Origin: Haematobia irritans
Lineage: Eukaryota > Arthropoda > Insecta > Diptera > Muscidae
NCBI RefSeq assembly: GCF_050003625.1
Contig: NC_134398.1
Coordinates: forward strand, 78,586,003-78,650,002
Length of the DNA: 64,000 bases
Direction: 5' to 3'
Part shown: in pieces, positions 43,960-56,140 of the stretch
How positions within the stretch are numbered: position 1 is the stretch's first letter
How the letters are laid out: every line of letters starts with the position of its first letter
Made by a program: the position numbers and the translations under genes
Notes under the pieces: generated by a model
Told to the model about the DNA's origin: nothing
Databases searched by the model: none
Seen by the model: only the letters and a program-made list of their open reading frames with translations

Positions 43960-45180
43960 AATCTGGTTGGTTCAACAAAAGAACTTGTTTTGTATTCGTA
44001 CTATTATTTATTTAAAATTGCACGAATATAATTTATTGTAATCGTTAGTACACTAGAAAACTATAAATTTTGTGCCCTCGTATTTAAAGTAAATTTGTAT
44101 AAAGTAATTAGTAATTAATAAAAATACTTTTAAAGTCCTAAATACCCATGGTGTTATGTTAGGGTTCTTCCACTATGTGTTTGTCTTTAAATACTTCACG
44201 TTGTTGTCAATAGTGTTTATATTTGGGTTAACGAACAGAAGAGCTAACAATTTTTTCTTGTTGATCTTATTGTCAAGTTTTAATTTACGCCGAATTTCCA
44301 TCCGCAATCATCAGTTTCTTCATGGTATTCAGTCACAACTATAAGGGATTCCCTGCTCCGGACTCAAACTCGTTGTGTCTTTTACTTTGTCGTCATATCA
44401 CACGTTTCTTATTAAATTTGCCTGTACGAGAGCTCATATCCTTGTGATAACGAAGGAATGTAATGACGTACCTGTTCCTAGAAATGTGCGTGATGATGCT
44501 GTGTGTATGTTTTGTGTTTCCGTTTCCTTGATGAGTTTTTGACTTTTCAGATGTTTACGAAACGGGAGGATTTGTTTAGAGTAAAATTATTTTAGGCTAA
44601 CATACACTTCTAAATTTATTGAGAATGCTTTACTTGAACTTTTGGAATTTAAGGTTTGCCCTACGTGATGTCCCAAATGGATTTATTTTAATGAACCTTG
44701 GTGCAATATAATCTAATTAACTGTATTAGGCTAAATATTTAACGAACTAAAATTTTGTTCGGTATTAAAAATTCTGGTCGCAAATGGAATAAAATGTGCA
44801 CTTTGAATATTGGCAGTGTAGCAGCTAAACGCTGCTACATCTATTGGTATTGATCAAATTCCCATTGATTCCAATCTGCTACCCATATTGTTCACTATTG
44901 AGTTGGTCTGGTTGGTAGGGAGGAAATTTGTCATTTTCATTATTCCGTCGCAAATATTACGGTTCCTATCGTTGTATTAATGATGACTCGTTATATTGTT
45001 GATGTCTGATCGTTGTATTTATGACGAAAATCCAACCGTTATATATTTTATATTATTTGAAGACGTATTTACAAAGCACTATTATTTGACATACTTGTTT
45101 TAACGCTACATTAATGGTCAGGAAAATCAGGTACATGCTTTTCTCGGCCATGTAATTAATTCAAACTCTGTCATTTAAAC
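43960..45180. other. 1.2 kb of unrecognised DNA
   Basis: No repeat family of the window and no frame over 62 codons. Nothing is supported here. Confidence 0.4.
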
Positions 45181-45189
45181 AATAGAACA

Positions 45190-45340
45190 GTTTGCGGCAT
45201 TTGCAATTTAAATCACACCTTAAGAAGTAAACGGCTGTTGAAATGGTGGACATCAGAGATATGACGAGTCCATGTTAAATTCATCGCTTTGCATCAATTT
45301 TCACTACTTTTTTGGCGATGCTTTTTTTTTTGCTGAGTTA
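45190..45340 (+). mobile_element. MITE fragment, CCCAGCAAAAAA family (right part)
   Basis: It shares TCACACCTTAAGAAGT, GAGTCCATGTTAAATTCATC and TTTTTTTTTGCTGAG with the copy at 686-1226. The left half is absent. Confidence 0.6.
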
Positions 45341-45504
45341 TTAAAATGGAGGAAATATTGGCGTATTGGAGAAATTTTAACTAAAACATTATAAGTTCTA
45401 CAAATTAAAATAAAGTTAAATTGGCTTTAGTGTCCCTTTCTTGAATGTAAATTTAAAAGGGAACCCATCACGAGAGAAAACATAGGTTTACATTAAAAAT
45501 AATA

Positions 45505-46058
45505 ATATACTCTGTAAAACATAAGATTTCATGTCCTCAAAATACGAATACCACTTTTGCTTAGCATAGAAGACCCATTTGTCTGATATACATTTTTTTA
45601 TTATCCAGATGTCAATAAGCTTTTCAATGATGTCGTTTTGTTAAGAGATTCGACTTCAAATTGGGTATCCCAACATAGAAAATGTAGAAAATGTAGTTTG
45701 ACTAAAGTCAACTTGGATTTAATAACTCTGAAAAATTCTATGAAATAAATGAAATTGCCTTTTTTGTACCATGATTACAAAGCACAAAAGCGTTCAAAAA
45801 TAGGAGAAGTCAAGTCTGAATTTAGAAATTTAAGTTGTCGTTAAAGGACTTCCGTAGCACATCAGGGAAAAATCTGAAAAAAAGAAAAAAATAAAATTTG
45901 TTTTCAAGAACCAAGTTCCTAAAATCCAAATTTAAAAGAAAATTGTGGCTATAATGTATCCTTATGATAATTCTCCGCTTCTTTAGGTCGGAAACAAAAC
46001 CAAAACCATTCGTATAAAGACAAAATCTTTGGAACCGAGCATGCTTTTCCTCAGTGTA
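45505..46058 (-). mobile_element. MITE of family F, reverse copy
   Basis: It matches the reverse complement of 62249-62895: ATTTCATGTCCTCAAAATACG at the left, AAGACAAAATCTTTGGAACC and GCATGCTTTTCCTCAGTG at the right, then TA. A short piece of the same family recurs at 46490-46555 and at 55905-56000. Non-coding. Confidence 0.65.
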
Positions 46059-46446
46059 CGTACTATAATTTTGACCGCAACGCTACGGCTTGATTTAATT
46101 AAACTTCATCTTTGTGTGCACGTGAAGCATATAATGTTTTGTGAAAGTTTACTTGATTTTAATATTTTTGCGTACGTTTGTTAAATAAACTAAACAAGGG
46201 TACAATTTATACACAAATTAAGTATTTGCCAATTTCGTATTTCACTCGAACAGTTCAGAACTTTTTAAAATTTGTAAATTTTGCCACAAATGCGTCCATC
46301 TTGAACTTAATATGCCCCTAAAGACATTTTTACAATATTCAACTCAATTTTTTTAATCCAAACTACGAAATTTTCTTTAACATGTGAAAAAAATAATTAT
46401 GTCTAATAAATTTTCTTGAATCTGTTGTAAAATATTTAAATATTTA

Positions 46447-46864
46447 CCCAGCAACGAAAAAACGCAGCTAAAAAAGCTATGAAAATGTTCAATAAACTTT
46501 TTAATGATGTCGTTTTGTAATTAAGTGATTCCACCTAAAATTGGGTATCCTAACATGAAAGAAATTTTTGGATCAGGAAGTGGCTCAGAAGCAATGCATC
46601 ATCTTTTTAAACATCCGCTAAAATACTAGCTAAAATTTTATCGCAAGAAATGGATTGGTACACTTTTCAAATATGTTTTTGGAAATTTCTATTATGTTAT
46701 TTTATTTGTCCTTGTTGTGTTTTATAAACAGTAAAGTTGAGAAAATTTGAATTTATTAATAAAACTTCTTGTGAAGTGAAAATTAAGTCTATCTCTAGAA
46801 GAGCTTTTTTGTATGTACTTTAAATGTAATGATTTAGGAAAAACATCCAAATTTCTTTGCTGGG
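46447..46864. mobile_element. Degenerate CCCAGC MITE with an F fragment
   Basis: TA, then CCCAGCAACGAAAAAACG at the left and AAATTTCTTTGCTGGG at the right. Family F sequence (TTTTTAATGATGTCGTTTTG) lies just inside the left end, suggesting insertion or template exchange. Confidence 0.6.
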
Positions 46865-47443
46865 TTATTTTTGTGATATCGGCGCGACATCGGTGTATAG
46901 GTCATTTAAATTCCCGCTTTCCCGGTAATTAAGTGCGGGATTTTTTTCAATATTTTATATATAACAGACGGTTTTATATGGCAAATGACAGTTGAAATCT
47001 AGTTGAAGTGGTTTTTGGAAGTATAATGTGAATGACTATGGTACCAAGTAGTAGTAGTTGACTTGTGGGACATACATAGTCGTAGGTTCTAGCCCAGATT
47101 CTAACGGGCTCCCAATTGTTAAAAAGAAGGTTGCTCTTCCTAATTTATGATTGTCATATATCTCTAAACCAGCATTCCGATAAACTGGTAGACTGAGTAA
47201 ACCTTTATAAAGGTAAAATGTCCCTTATGTAACCCATATTTGCAATTGCATGATTTCAAAATTTCATAATTATTGCAAGATGTTTTAATGAAATATGAAA
47301 ATTCTAACCTTTATTAAAATAGTTATTTTAATTTCAAGCTTATACCTCATACACATTAGGCTCGAAATCTATTAAAAATTGATTTTAAATCCCTTATTAA
47401 TTAGGGCAAATGACAATTAACCCTTTCGGCAAATGACAGTTAA

Positions 47444-48998
47444 CCCTTTCGAAAGTTGCCTGTGGGCAACCTTTTGTGTTTTGATACTCACTGTTAGCGT
47501 TGTTTTTGTTTTTGTTGATAAAACTGTAACGGTATCGAAAGCTTCATGTGGTTTCTTCAAGTTGAATGAAAAGTCAACTAATTTGCTTGTCAATTAACAA
47601 AAATTTTATTTTTTAAAAAGAGGTTTTTATACATGTGACTTTTTTCAAAAATTACAACTAAAAAGTTGAAAGTTTTTATTAAATCTGTTGTAGTACATGT
47701 CAAATTAAATATTTCTGGAATTCAAATCTTAGATTTGCAAAAAAGCAACCGATGAGAAATTTTTAAAATTGAAAAGTTGCCTGTGGGCAACTTTGGGCAA
47801 TTGTGGTAGTAAAATTACATATTTTTGGACATAAGACCTAGGGAAAAAAGGTTTGAAAAATAATGATTTTGACTTCGATTGGGATGTCCCAGTGACGAGA
47901 AATGCGGCGATGATGTGGAAAACATATCTGCAGTGCAGGGGGGGAATTTGGAAGGAATCGTAAAAATGGAGGAAGCCATAGATATCGACCTTCTTCGCAA
48001 CGTACTAGTGGATTAGCACGAATATTGGCGCTTTATTATACATTGGGGTTTTACACCGCCAGCTAAATTGGCATGGGTTCAAAACAAAAAAAAAAAACAA
48101 AACAAAACATTTTCGTGAGTCACGCATGATTCAAGCGAAGCCGTGAATGAAATTTAAACAAAATCTCCTGAATGTGCGTGAGCGGGACAAAACAAAAATG
48201 TGTGGCGCGTGAACGTGAGTAAAAAGCAAATTGTGTTCGTGATTGTGAGTGAGTAAACTTTCTCCGAAATCACACTCCCGATAAAAATTCACTTTCACGA
48301 TCCAACTCACGCTCACGATCCAACTCACGCTCAAGATAATATTCACTCACGATAAAGTTCATGTTCACGATAAAATTCACACTCACGGTAAAACGGAGAC
48401 ACAAAAAGTCAAAATCAAAGTCAATTTAAACTCGACCTCACCGATTTTAATCACCTTTACTTATTTACTCACGCTTAATGATTTCAATAGCGTGAGTCAT
48501 GAGAAATTTCGGGAATTACGAGAATTTTATTGAGCCACGAGAATTGTCGTGTTCCGAAAATATTCATGAATCACGAGATTTGTCGTGAATTACGAAAATT
48601 GTCGTGAATCGTGCGAAAGCGTGAGGCATGAACGTTGTTCATGTGTGAGCGTCCGCGAGTATGACTTTTCATTTCGTGAATTGGAGTGAGCGTGAATTCC
48701 TACCCACATGGCGTGCGTGAGTACAAATATATATTCGTGAATGTGTTTGAGCGTGTGTGAAATTCCACTCACGCGCGCATCTAAGTATATATATACGAAA
48801 TCCAATAAAACGTAATACGTCTATCATTACAAAACAAACTATTTTGTAGTCACAATTGCCCACAGGCAACATTCTCCACCGCCTATACGAATGGGAGTGG
48901 CAACCCGAAATTTTGGCTAGACCCTTCTTAAATGACTTCAACATGATTAAAAGTAAAAAAAAATTTGCGATACCTATAAAAATTCGGGGTCGAAAGGA
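47444..48998. mobile_element. piggyBac-like element P3
   Basis: TTAA at 47440-47443 and 48999-49002 flank CCCTTTCGAAAG and GGGTCGAAAGGA. GTTGCCTGTGGGCAAC, a perfect palindrome, stands just inside the left end, and TTGCCCACAGGCAAC lies inside the right end at about 48856. The flanks also exist unfilled at 46980-47035 (GGCAAATGACAGTTGAAATC). No transposase. A TCACG-rich foldback occupies 48105-48790. Confidence 0.8.
48105..48790. repeat. TCACG/CGTGA foldback inside P3
   Basis: Repeats such as ACTCACGATAAAATTCAC (48275-48395) face GAATTACGA / TTGTCGTGAAT repeats (48500-48620), with TCGTGAGTCACGCATG at one end and CACTCACGCGCGCATC at the other. It looks like a separate fold-back element, but exact ends are unsure. 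Confidence 0.5.
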
Positions 48999-49288
48999 TT
49001 AAAATCTAGTTAAAGTGGATTTTGGAAGTGTAATGTGAATGAGGTATTAGGCGTGTTTCCCTTTTGGGAAGATTGAACGAATATATGCATATAGTGACCC
49101 CGTTTTACGATGGTGAAATCGAAATAAGTTTCTTTCATTTCAAAACAGTTCTTTAATGTTCAAAAAATCCCTCTATACTAATAGTGTGCTTCCGAAAACT
49201 ATACCCAAAGATACTGTCTTAACCTTTGTAATTTTTTTTTTACTTACAAAATATTTGGTATGTTAGTACGATTTATGTAAGAGATTAA

Positions 49289-50235
49289 CCCTTGTGTATG
49301 TGATAACACTGGAAGCGATACCAGCGTGATGAGGTCCCGTGGGACCTACAATAAAAAAAAGGATGGTAGAGAGGTTATCCCTACGATATTTTTCGATCAT
49401 TTACTGTAGGTGGACTCTTCTACAATGCACAAATTGCATATATAAACATTTGGTTGTAAATATAGAGTTTTATTTAATTTTTAATAGGATACAGATAATG
49501 TTAAAAATTTTGATTAGTATACTAGTGGCCCTGATGTTGGACGCAGGCGTGGTACCTATAAAAATCCTTATACGTACCAAGCAACACTATATTGTTTTTG
49601 TAGTTGAATGTTCTTAACAAACTGGTTTTTTTTTTTGTTTTGCTCGCAGTATTATGTGCACAGTGGTTGTTTCAAACTTGGTCCAAATTGAGGCACATCT
49701 TGCCAAATTCCAGGAGCCGATAGGTCTGGAAAATGTATAGAAATATAAAAACTTATTTCGACCACGATTTCCATGAAGTTCAAATAACTTTTTTTGCACT
49801 TTTACTCACACTATATTGGATATATCAACGGAAGACATAATATTATGTACTACCAAGCAACGAAACCAATGGAAACTTCAAAAATGACAAATTCTTCCAA
49901 ATAACGGTATTTTCTGAAAGGATGTTAGTGTTATTAATTGTTCCAAATACGAAAATCGCAATATCTTTACACTGCTTTTTAAACTGTGCTAAAACCACTA
50001 ATGTAATTAGTAATAGGTTCCATTGGACCTCATCACGCAGAATCGCACTAAACTTTTTCAAATACCTATAAAAACCGATTTAATGATTCAATCACATAAA
50101 AATTTAAAGTTTTCAACTTAAAACACTTCAGTACAAGAAGTCATAAACCACCAAGCTGAAATTCATATAAAAGATAAAGTTATGTATGAATAAAAATCAA
50201 AAAGGTCCAGCGGGACCTCATCACGCACAGAAGGG
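49289..50235. mobile_element. piggyBac-like element P4
   Basis: TTAA (49285-49288, 50236-50239) flanks CCCTTGTGTATG and CACGCACAGAAGGG. A 20-bp subterminal motif GTGATGAGGTCCCGTGGGAC occurs near the left end, inverted near the right end, and once more at about 50027-50040. A 39-codon stretch from 49499 begins with a hydrophobic run (KILISILVALML) after a splice-acceptor-like TTTTTAATAG, but I do not call it a gene. Confidence 0.8.
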
Positions 50236-50429
50236 TTAACAAAGTATATATTGGTAGTCGTCCAAGTAGCGCCTTATAACCATAGGCGATTTCTAATTTA
50301 TTCAAGTGTTTAAATGTATGCCACATCAAAACAGGTTTCCCTTTGACCGGGTTCCCGGGAAATTCGAACCAAATTCCCGCTTTCCCGGGAATGCAAAAAG
50401 TCCGGGAAAAAGAAAAGAAAACCCTATTT

Positions 50430-50940
50430 GTAATCCAACACACTATCCACTGGGCTACGTAGCTGTTATAGTCATCAATAGAAAATTATCGTTATAAGTT
50501 ATATTTATTAGCATAGCATGCGGCATCCACGAGCCGATTAAACAAATTTTATTTTACAGAAACATATATTCATTTGGACACCATGGAGCAGTGGTTGGTA
50601 CGTCCGCCTTGCATACCAAGGGTCCTGGGTTCGATATTTTACATATATTTCAGATATGTTCGGAAGATTCCGAAAAGGTGTTCAACATTACATACTACTA
50701 TATTACATTTTAACTATGAAACTGTAAAGTGTATCTTATTAAAGACTTAAAGTCAGAAAAGAATATTGCTTGATATAAATGAAATAGAGTGTGGTGTTGT
50801 TTCAAAAATATTTTTTTTATTGAAAAATAAAAATTTTGTAACAAACGAATTGTTTTGGTGATCAAATTTTCGAAGAAATTCAAAAAACAAAAGAAAAACG
50901 TTTTCGGTACCCGTTTTCCAAACGATTTTTTTTTTGCGTG
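50430..50940. mobile_element. tRNA-pair MITE, second copy (left end lost)
   Basis: Module 2 (minus; ACACTATCCACTGGGCTACG) and module 1 (plus; GAGCAGTGGTTGGTACG, GGGTTCGA) are followed by DNA matching 9545-9846 and the end TTTTTTTTTTGCGTG at 50940. Just left, 50335-50420 has GGGTTCCCGGGAAATTCG repeats also glimpsed at 46910-46940. Confidence 0.7.
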
Positions 50941-51426
50941 TGGATCCGGAAGTGGCAGAAGCGATTAATGTTATGTGGGCTTATCATAGGACGGATGTCC
51001 ACCATTTCAACAGTCTTGAGGTGTGATCCGAATTCAATGTTTTATATGTGAATTAAAAATTGTGGTGTTATTTTTTTTTCGAAATAAATAATTTTTATAT
51101 ATTTTTACGAGCATTTTAAAACTTATCTGAAACGTTTGACGTCAAATATTTTCAAAAATTTCCAATTTTTCTAGAATCGAATCAGGTAAAATTGTACGAC
51201 AACGTTTAAATAATTACCAAAACCATTTTAATAATTCTTCTCGGTTTTTAATCTATTTGAAACAAAAAAAGTTAAAATTATCCATTAAAAATATAAAAAA
51301 GTGATTTTTATAAAATAGAATTAGAAAATTTTCGTATGTAGTTAAGATAAAGAAAATCTTTGGTAGGATATTTTTGGAAGTACTCTTAAAGTTGTGGCTT
51401 TATAACAGCTTCCCTTTTTTGCTGGG
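50941..51426 (-). mobile_element. CCCAGC-family MITE joined to the tRNA-pair MITE
   Basis: Reverse orientation relative to 686-1226. It lacks the outer end and starts at GGATCCGGAAGTGG directly after the GCGTG of the previous MITE, and ends TTTTTTGCTGGG at 51426. Confidence 0.7.
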
Positions 51427-52354
51427 TTTTTCTAAAAGTAACCTAGATTTTCTAAAATTAACAAACGTTTTTCTTCATGGTGGGATCACTGTTTTTGAAT
51501 GTGGAACATGTTTGAGATCATCTTAGTCCGCCTCTGCGTGTATATAATGAGGAAATGTTCTGGTCCCATAAAGCTTTGATAAAAGGTGTAATTCAAAATG
51601 GAATACTTTCTCAAATTACCATTGATTGGAATTAACCTATGATATGCACCCAGAATAGTCCAATAAAATGAACTGTATTTAATGCTTCATAATATGAATT
51701 CGTTATTCCATAACCAGCTTCGTTCAATAATGTTTATGCAGCAGCGGAAATTGATTCTTAGTCTGAAAACCAAGTACTTTCACAAGAAAGGCGTATCGTG
51801 GGGAAACATTGTCTGCCGGTTAGTATGTGTGCGTACCACCAAACACTCTCCAATAAAAGTTACAAATGGAGACATCATTTCCCTCGATTATTTCCAAGTA
51901 GATATTTTTTTTCTGTTGAATTCATTCTCTCTACCTTTGTCGCTCTCCTCTCCAAGTACCTTCAAGTGGCGTTGACTTTTAACATTGAAAATATGAACTA
52001 AAAAGTCAACAACTACAGTAAGAACTGGCGGTGTAAGAGGAGCATCGGAAGGCAACACAGTCTGCTTGCTTTTGTGTTCTATTTGTCAAGGAGCTCTACT
52101 TGTGGCGAGTCATCAGTTTAGGCAAAGAGGTTGGCCGGGGGTGGTTTCAAGTGTACTTTGGCTTATTTGAGTAGTGAAGCGGAAATAAACTTTTAAAACG
52201 CAATAAAACTTTTGTACTGACTGCTGAGTACTTATGGCGTTGCCAAAAGAACCTTATTCCTTTTCCATTTCAGCTTTGGTTCATCCCAGCGATTTGTTTT
52301 CGCCGTTTGTCGTCACTGATCAACATAAGTGTCCATGCTATTATACCCCTGCCT
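51427..52354. other. Unrecognised DNA
   Basis: No recognised repeat or protein; the longest frame is 97 codons (51682-51975) without a known motif. Confidence 0.35.
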
Positions 52355-52450
52355 AACAGCCAGTTAGTCTGTTGCCTTGGGTCGTACTTGGCCTGCGAAT
52401 GAATACTCCCCTGAAGTCGGAACCATCTCCTACGAATTTCTCGAGGGTTT
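52355..52450 (+). pseudogene. Possible LTR-retrotransposon integrase tail
   Basis: The plus strand reads LPWVVLGLRMNTPLKSEPSP, like the LPWVLLGLR...K motif late in gypsy integrases, preceded in frame by YYTPA and a stop where YHPQANG would be expected. Only about 40 residues align by eye, so this is tentative. Confidence 0.4.
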
Positions 52451-52619
52451 TTGCAAAAATGTTTTGTTATTTATTTTACACCTTCTTTGGGCGAATCAAA
52501 AGTTTTGCCGGAGTTTGTAAAACAGAACTGTTGGAGGAAGAAAGTGGCAGAAGTGGAAAAGTTTATGAACACCTGATTTCCTTAAACGAAATAAACAAAA
52601 AAGGGCTAATTTGTTAAAA

Positions 52620-53360
52620 ATGCAAAGTCGGAAATGTTTTCTTTATTTGTGAACTGCCAAAGTTTAGAATCTTTGGCAAGAAATATGCAGCTTTTCTGGA
52701 TATATAATATGTTCCATTAAGGGAGGATTCGCTTAGATTAGGATAATCAACAATCACGGCAATAGGTTTTTGCATGCTACACCATTATTAAGTGAAAATG
52801 CATATATTTCAGTAATTTCGACAGAAATAATTTTGTATATAAGATTGGACATTGGCCTCCTTTATTGACAGAGCAAATATTATTGAGAGAGCAAATATTA
52901 ACATGTAGATGGATAAGATAACACTGAAAAAACTTACACGTTTCCAAAGATGTTATCTTTACACTAATGACTTTGTTAGTGATTCCCGGATGCAAAGAAT
53001 TGTAACAAGGGTGAATTTACGACAAAATTTTATTTCTAAATTCCGTTTTTTCCAAATTCAGCTTGTTTAACTAAAAAGTCTTTAAAATAAACTATTGAAA
53101 CACACCTTCAATTTTTTAATACGATTTAGCTTTATGGTTAAATTACAAAAAACCGTTGAGTAAAAGATTTCAATTACATTGAAGATTTGTTACCAATGCA
53201 CTATGGCTGAAATCGCAATTTTAGCGGCAAAAAGCCAAATCTTACACTTTAAATTTTTAATATTTTCTAAATGGGGTTTACTAACGAACATATTGATAGT
53301 AAAAAAATCAAAATAAATTGTAACTGTTGGCAACCCTGTTTATGCACAAACAGCCGTTAA
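52620..53360. other. Unrecognised AT-rich DNA
   Basis: No gene, no clear repeat ends. The frames are below 72 codons. Confidence 0.35.
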
Positions 53361-53362
53361 TA

Positions 53363-53776
53363 GGGCTGTTTTCTTTTTGCACTGGATGTAACATTTGTAT
53401 GGGCTATCCAGAACATCGTTGCACTGGTGTTCTATCCAGAACATCTCATCAGTGCAAGTCGCGCCGATGTTGCCAGATTGTATTTGGATAAAGTGACGCT
53501 TCTCTATTCACAATAGCAATTTATTGTGACTATTTTATCGAAAAACATGAAATTCAAAGTGATACAGTGTCATAAATAATCGCAGCAGTAAATGTTTATT
53601 ACTAATTGAAGCATTTCATACATTAAAAATGCAAGATTTCACTTCTTTTCTATGGTTGTTTTTAAACAGCTGATGACAGTGTTGCATATTTTTGGAGATG
53701 TCCTGGATAAACGAGTACTCTGTTTTATTTTAGTCCTTAACGGCTTAGCATATCCAGTGCTAAAAAAAACAGCCCT
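53363..53776. mobile_element. MITE with GGGCTGTTTTC ends
   Basis: GGGCTGTTTTCTTTTTGCAC at the left and, reverse-complemented, GGGCTGTTTTTTTTAGCACT at the right, each flanked by TA (53361-53362, 53777-53778). Internally CTATCCAGAACATC occurs twice. Non-coding. Confidence 0.75.
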
Positions 53777-53778
53777 AA

Positions 53779-54899
53779 TGTAGACAAAACTTTTAATAGG
53801 TGGTAACAAGAGTAAAGCAGCGCAATTTTTGTAAAATTAAAAACTGTTTTTTTAAATAAATATTTTTATAAAAAAATATGTAAATATGAGTTCTAATACT
53901 CAAGGTGAGTAGTTTGAATATATACAAATGGAATTTGCTAAATGTTTCTATTTCGTAGTTATTTTGATGGTTTTTTGTGTACTTTTTTGTGACATTTTGA
54001 AAAGTTTTATCGTTTTTCGTGGAGTAAAACTAAAAATGTTTTGAAGTGCCGTTGGAAATTTTTACATGGATAGTTTGTAGAAATCTCCAGTTTTATGCCA
54101 TGGCAAAACTGTCTGCTTTTCCCTGCTAATGAATGAATGATTTTTTTCAGAAAAAAAATTTAAAATTAAAAATTTTGGAATCTTTGAGTTTTTGTTGGCA
54201 ATTAAGAGAAATGATTCGATTTATATTATAGGAATTACATATTGAAGTCTGACGGTTTGAGATATGAATAACTCCTTTGCCTGTGTAGTCTTGGCAGCAA
54301 AAAAGACAAAATTAAATTAAAAAAGTTTTGGGTCTTCATGTTGAAAAGCCGAAATCAAATGGCAGTGGAAACGGTGATGAAAAGCATTTTTCACACGAAA
54401 GAGAGAAGAGAATTTTCTGGCAAGGACCTTTTGGAAACTTTTACTGGTATTAGCATTGGTTTTTAAAACATTTACACCCAATATTAATTGCTTTCTCCTC
54501 GGAATTTGAAAATAGTACTCAAAAGTCTCATCATCATTGCATTAAAACTAGTGAAATATTTTTCACAACATGAATGGTCCCCGATGTCTGCCACAATATA
54601 CAAAATATTAGTATATTTATCTCAAATAAACGAGGTTTCAGTAGTAACAGTAGATTTCCGAAACAAGTGTTATAAAAAAACCGAGGAGGTACCGCTCGTA
54701 AGAATTCGAGAGTGCACAATATACTTCACATTCATCTCAGAGGTATGGATAGCTCTGGCTCATATATTTCTTATTTAAGTTTTAAAATGCTTGGATTACA
54801 AAAAAAAAAAAAAAATAAAACTGTTTAAGTTCAAATTCGTATGGTCAAAATTTATTCGTTAGATGGGGACTTAGAATATTGTAAAATGACAATTTCCCC
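53779..54899. other. Unique DNA, possible short first exon
   Basis: ATGAGTTCTAATACTCAAG at 53886-53904 is directly followed by the donor GTGAGT, after an AT-rich leader, which could be a first coding exon of a host gene. No second exon could be identified, and a 96-codon frame at 54488-54778 has no known motif. Weak. Confidence 0.2.
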
Positions 54900-54975
54900 C
54901 TCGTTAGAAAATGTACCCTAAGCTCTGGATGCAGCTCTGTGCTTTCAGCACAATTCGTTACATTTTTCTAACGAG
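54900..54975. other. Hairpin of 16-17 bp arms
   Basis: CTCGTTAGAAAATGTA pairs with TACATTTTTCTAACGAG (one base bulged) across about 43 bases containing AGCTCTGGATGCAGCT. It could be an RNA stem or MITE relic. Confidence 0.6.
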
Positions 54976-55187
54976 TCGCGCCATTACCGTCTTGCGTCGT
55001 CTAAGTTTTTGTTATTATTCGTTACTGGATTACGTCCGTCCAACGATTGTTTTGTAAAAGGTAAATTAATCCCCCAAAAAATTCAATAAAATTACGTTTT
55101 ATTGAAAAGAAAAACTAAATCCTTGTGTTTTTATTTATTTTATTTCTCGGTGCTACGCATTCAAAAACAAAAAAAATCGCAAAAAAT

Positions 55188-55317
55188 ATTGTTAAGGAGT
55201 AATCGTATGAACTTTGTGTGAGCTAGAAAGTTGTACATAAATATATATTCTTATTGTTAAGGAGTAATCGTATGAACTTTGTGTGAGCTAGAAAGTTGTA
55301 CATAAATATATATTCTT
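55188..55317 (+). repeat. Exact 65-bp tandem duplication
   Basis: GTTAAGGAGTAATCGTATGA starts at 55191 and 55256, and the whole 65 bp is repeated without a change. The second copy leads into ACCTTGTTTGGTAAC. Confidence 0.9.
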
Positions 55318-55479
55318 ACCTTGTTTGGTAACATTTTCAAAAATTCATGAGCTGTAGAAGGAAAACCGAAGAAATCGTTGAAAAATTGCCATTTTTCGAC
55401 TTTTTTCGTTTTGAGCACAGGGATGAATATTTTCCGACTTAATATATTCAGCATTTTTGTTTGCCTAGTCAAGAGCTAC

Positions 55480-55770
55480 AAATGCTAGTAAAAAATATGG
55501 GAAACATTTAAATCTGAAGCAATTTTTAGGAAACTTTGCAAAAGTGTTTTTATCAGTCGATAGCTCTGTATTAGAAATATAGGAACATTTATGTCATTCA
55601 TACAAGTTTTCGACTTAGCTACAAGGAAAATGTGTGTATTTTGACCATTTTTTCCGAAATAAGAAAAACAGCTATATCTAAATCTGAACCGATTTCAACC
55701 AAATTTAGCACGCTTAGCTACAATATTAATTCTACACCCTGCACAAAATTTAAAGCAAATCGTGTATAAT
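55480..55770 (-). mobile_element. R3 fragment
   Basis: It shares CTAGTAAAAAATATGGGAAA and ATCTGAACCGATTTCAACCA with R3a at 15700 and 16400. Ends are missing. Confidence 0.6.
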
Positions 55771-56009
55771 TGGATCTGTGATAAGTTAAGTGGTTCAAAA
55801 CATATCGATGCAATAAGGGAAAATTTTTAACAAAAAAAAAATCATGTTTTACAGTGACCCTTTTCCGCTGGAAAATTACAACCATTGAAAAAACCGTCCG
55901 GTTTCTCTTCATGCGTCTTCTATGCTAAGCAAAATTTGCATTCGTATTTTAAAGACATGAAATCTTTAACTTCACGATAATATTTCTTTCAGTGCACGAT
56001 TATTTGTCA

Positions 56010-56140
56010 TCTCAATAACTTTGATCGGCCTAAAAATATGCCTACCACAAATATTGATTTTAGACCCCACCGATTTTTGATAATATTTGGTACAGGATGG
56101 TTTTTGGGCACAAGGACGAACGCTATTTAGATCCCATATA
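56010..56140 (+). mobile_element. R2 fragment, target of a Tc1-like element
   Basis: TTTGATCGGCCTAAAAATATG, ATATTGATTTTAGACCCC and GGGCACAAGGACGAACGCTA match R2 at 18270-18480. It is interrupted at CCCATATA by the element starting at 56141. Confidence 0.7.

Noticed and set aside
49499..49615. Small secreted peptide gene in P4 (hydrophobic N-terminus after a splice-acceptor-like site)
   Set aside because: Only 39 codons, no downstream motif, and it lies within a non-autonomous element; chance is more likely.
46910..50420. The TTCCCGCTTTCCCGG words at 46.9 and 50.4 kb as a pair of element ends
   Set aside because: They look like decayed copies of one repeat, but no target duplication or inverted partner could be shown.
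54488..54778. 96-codon frame as a host gene
   Set aside because: No motif, poor start context, and a frame of similar length lies on the opposite strand.
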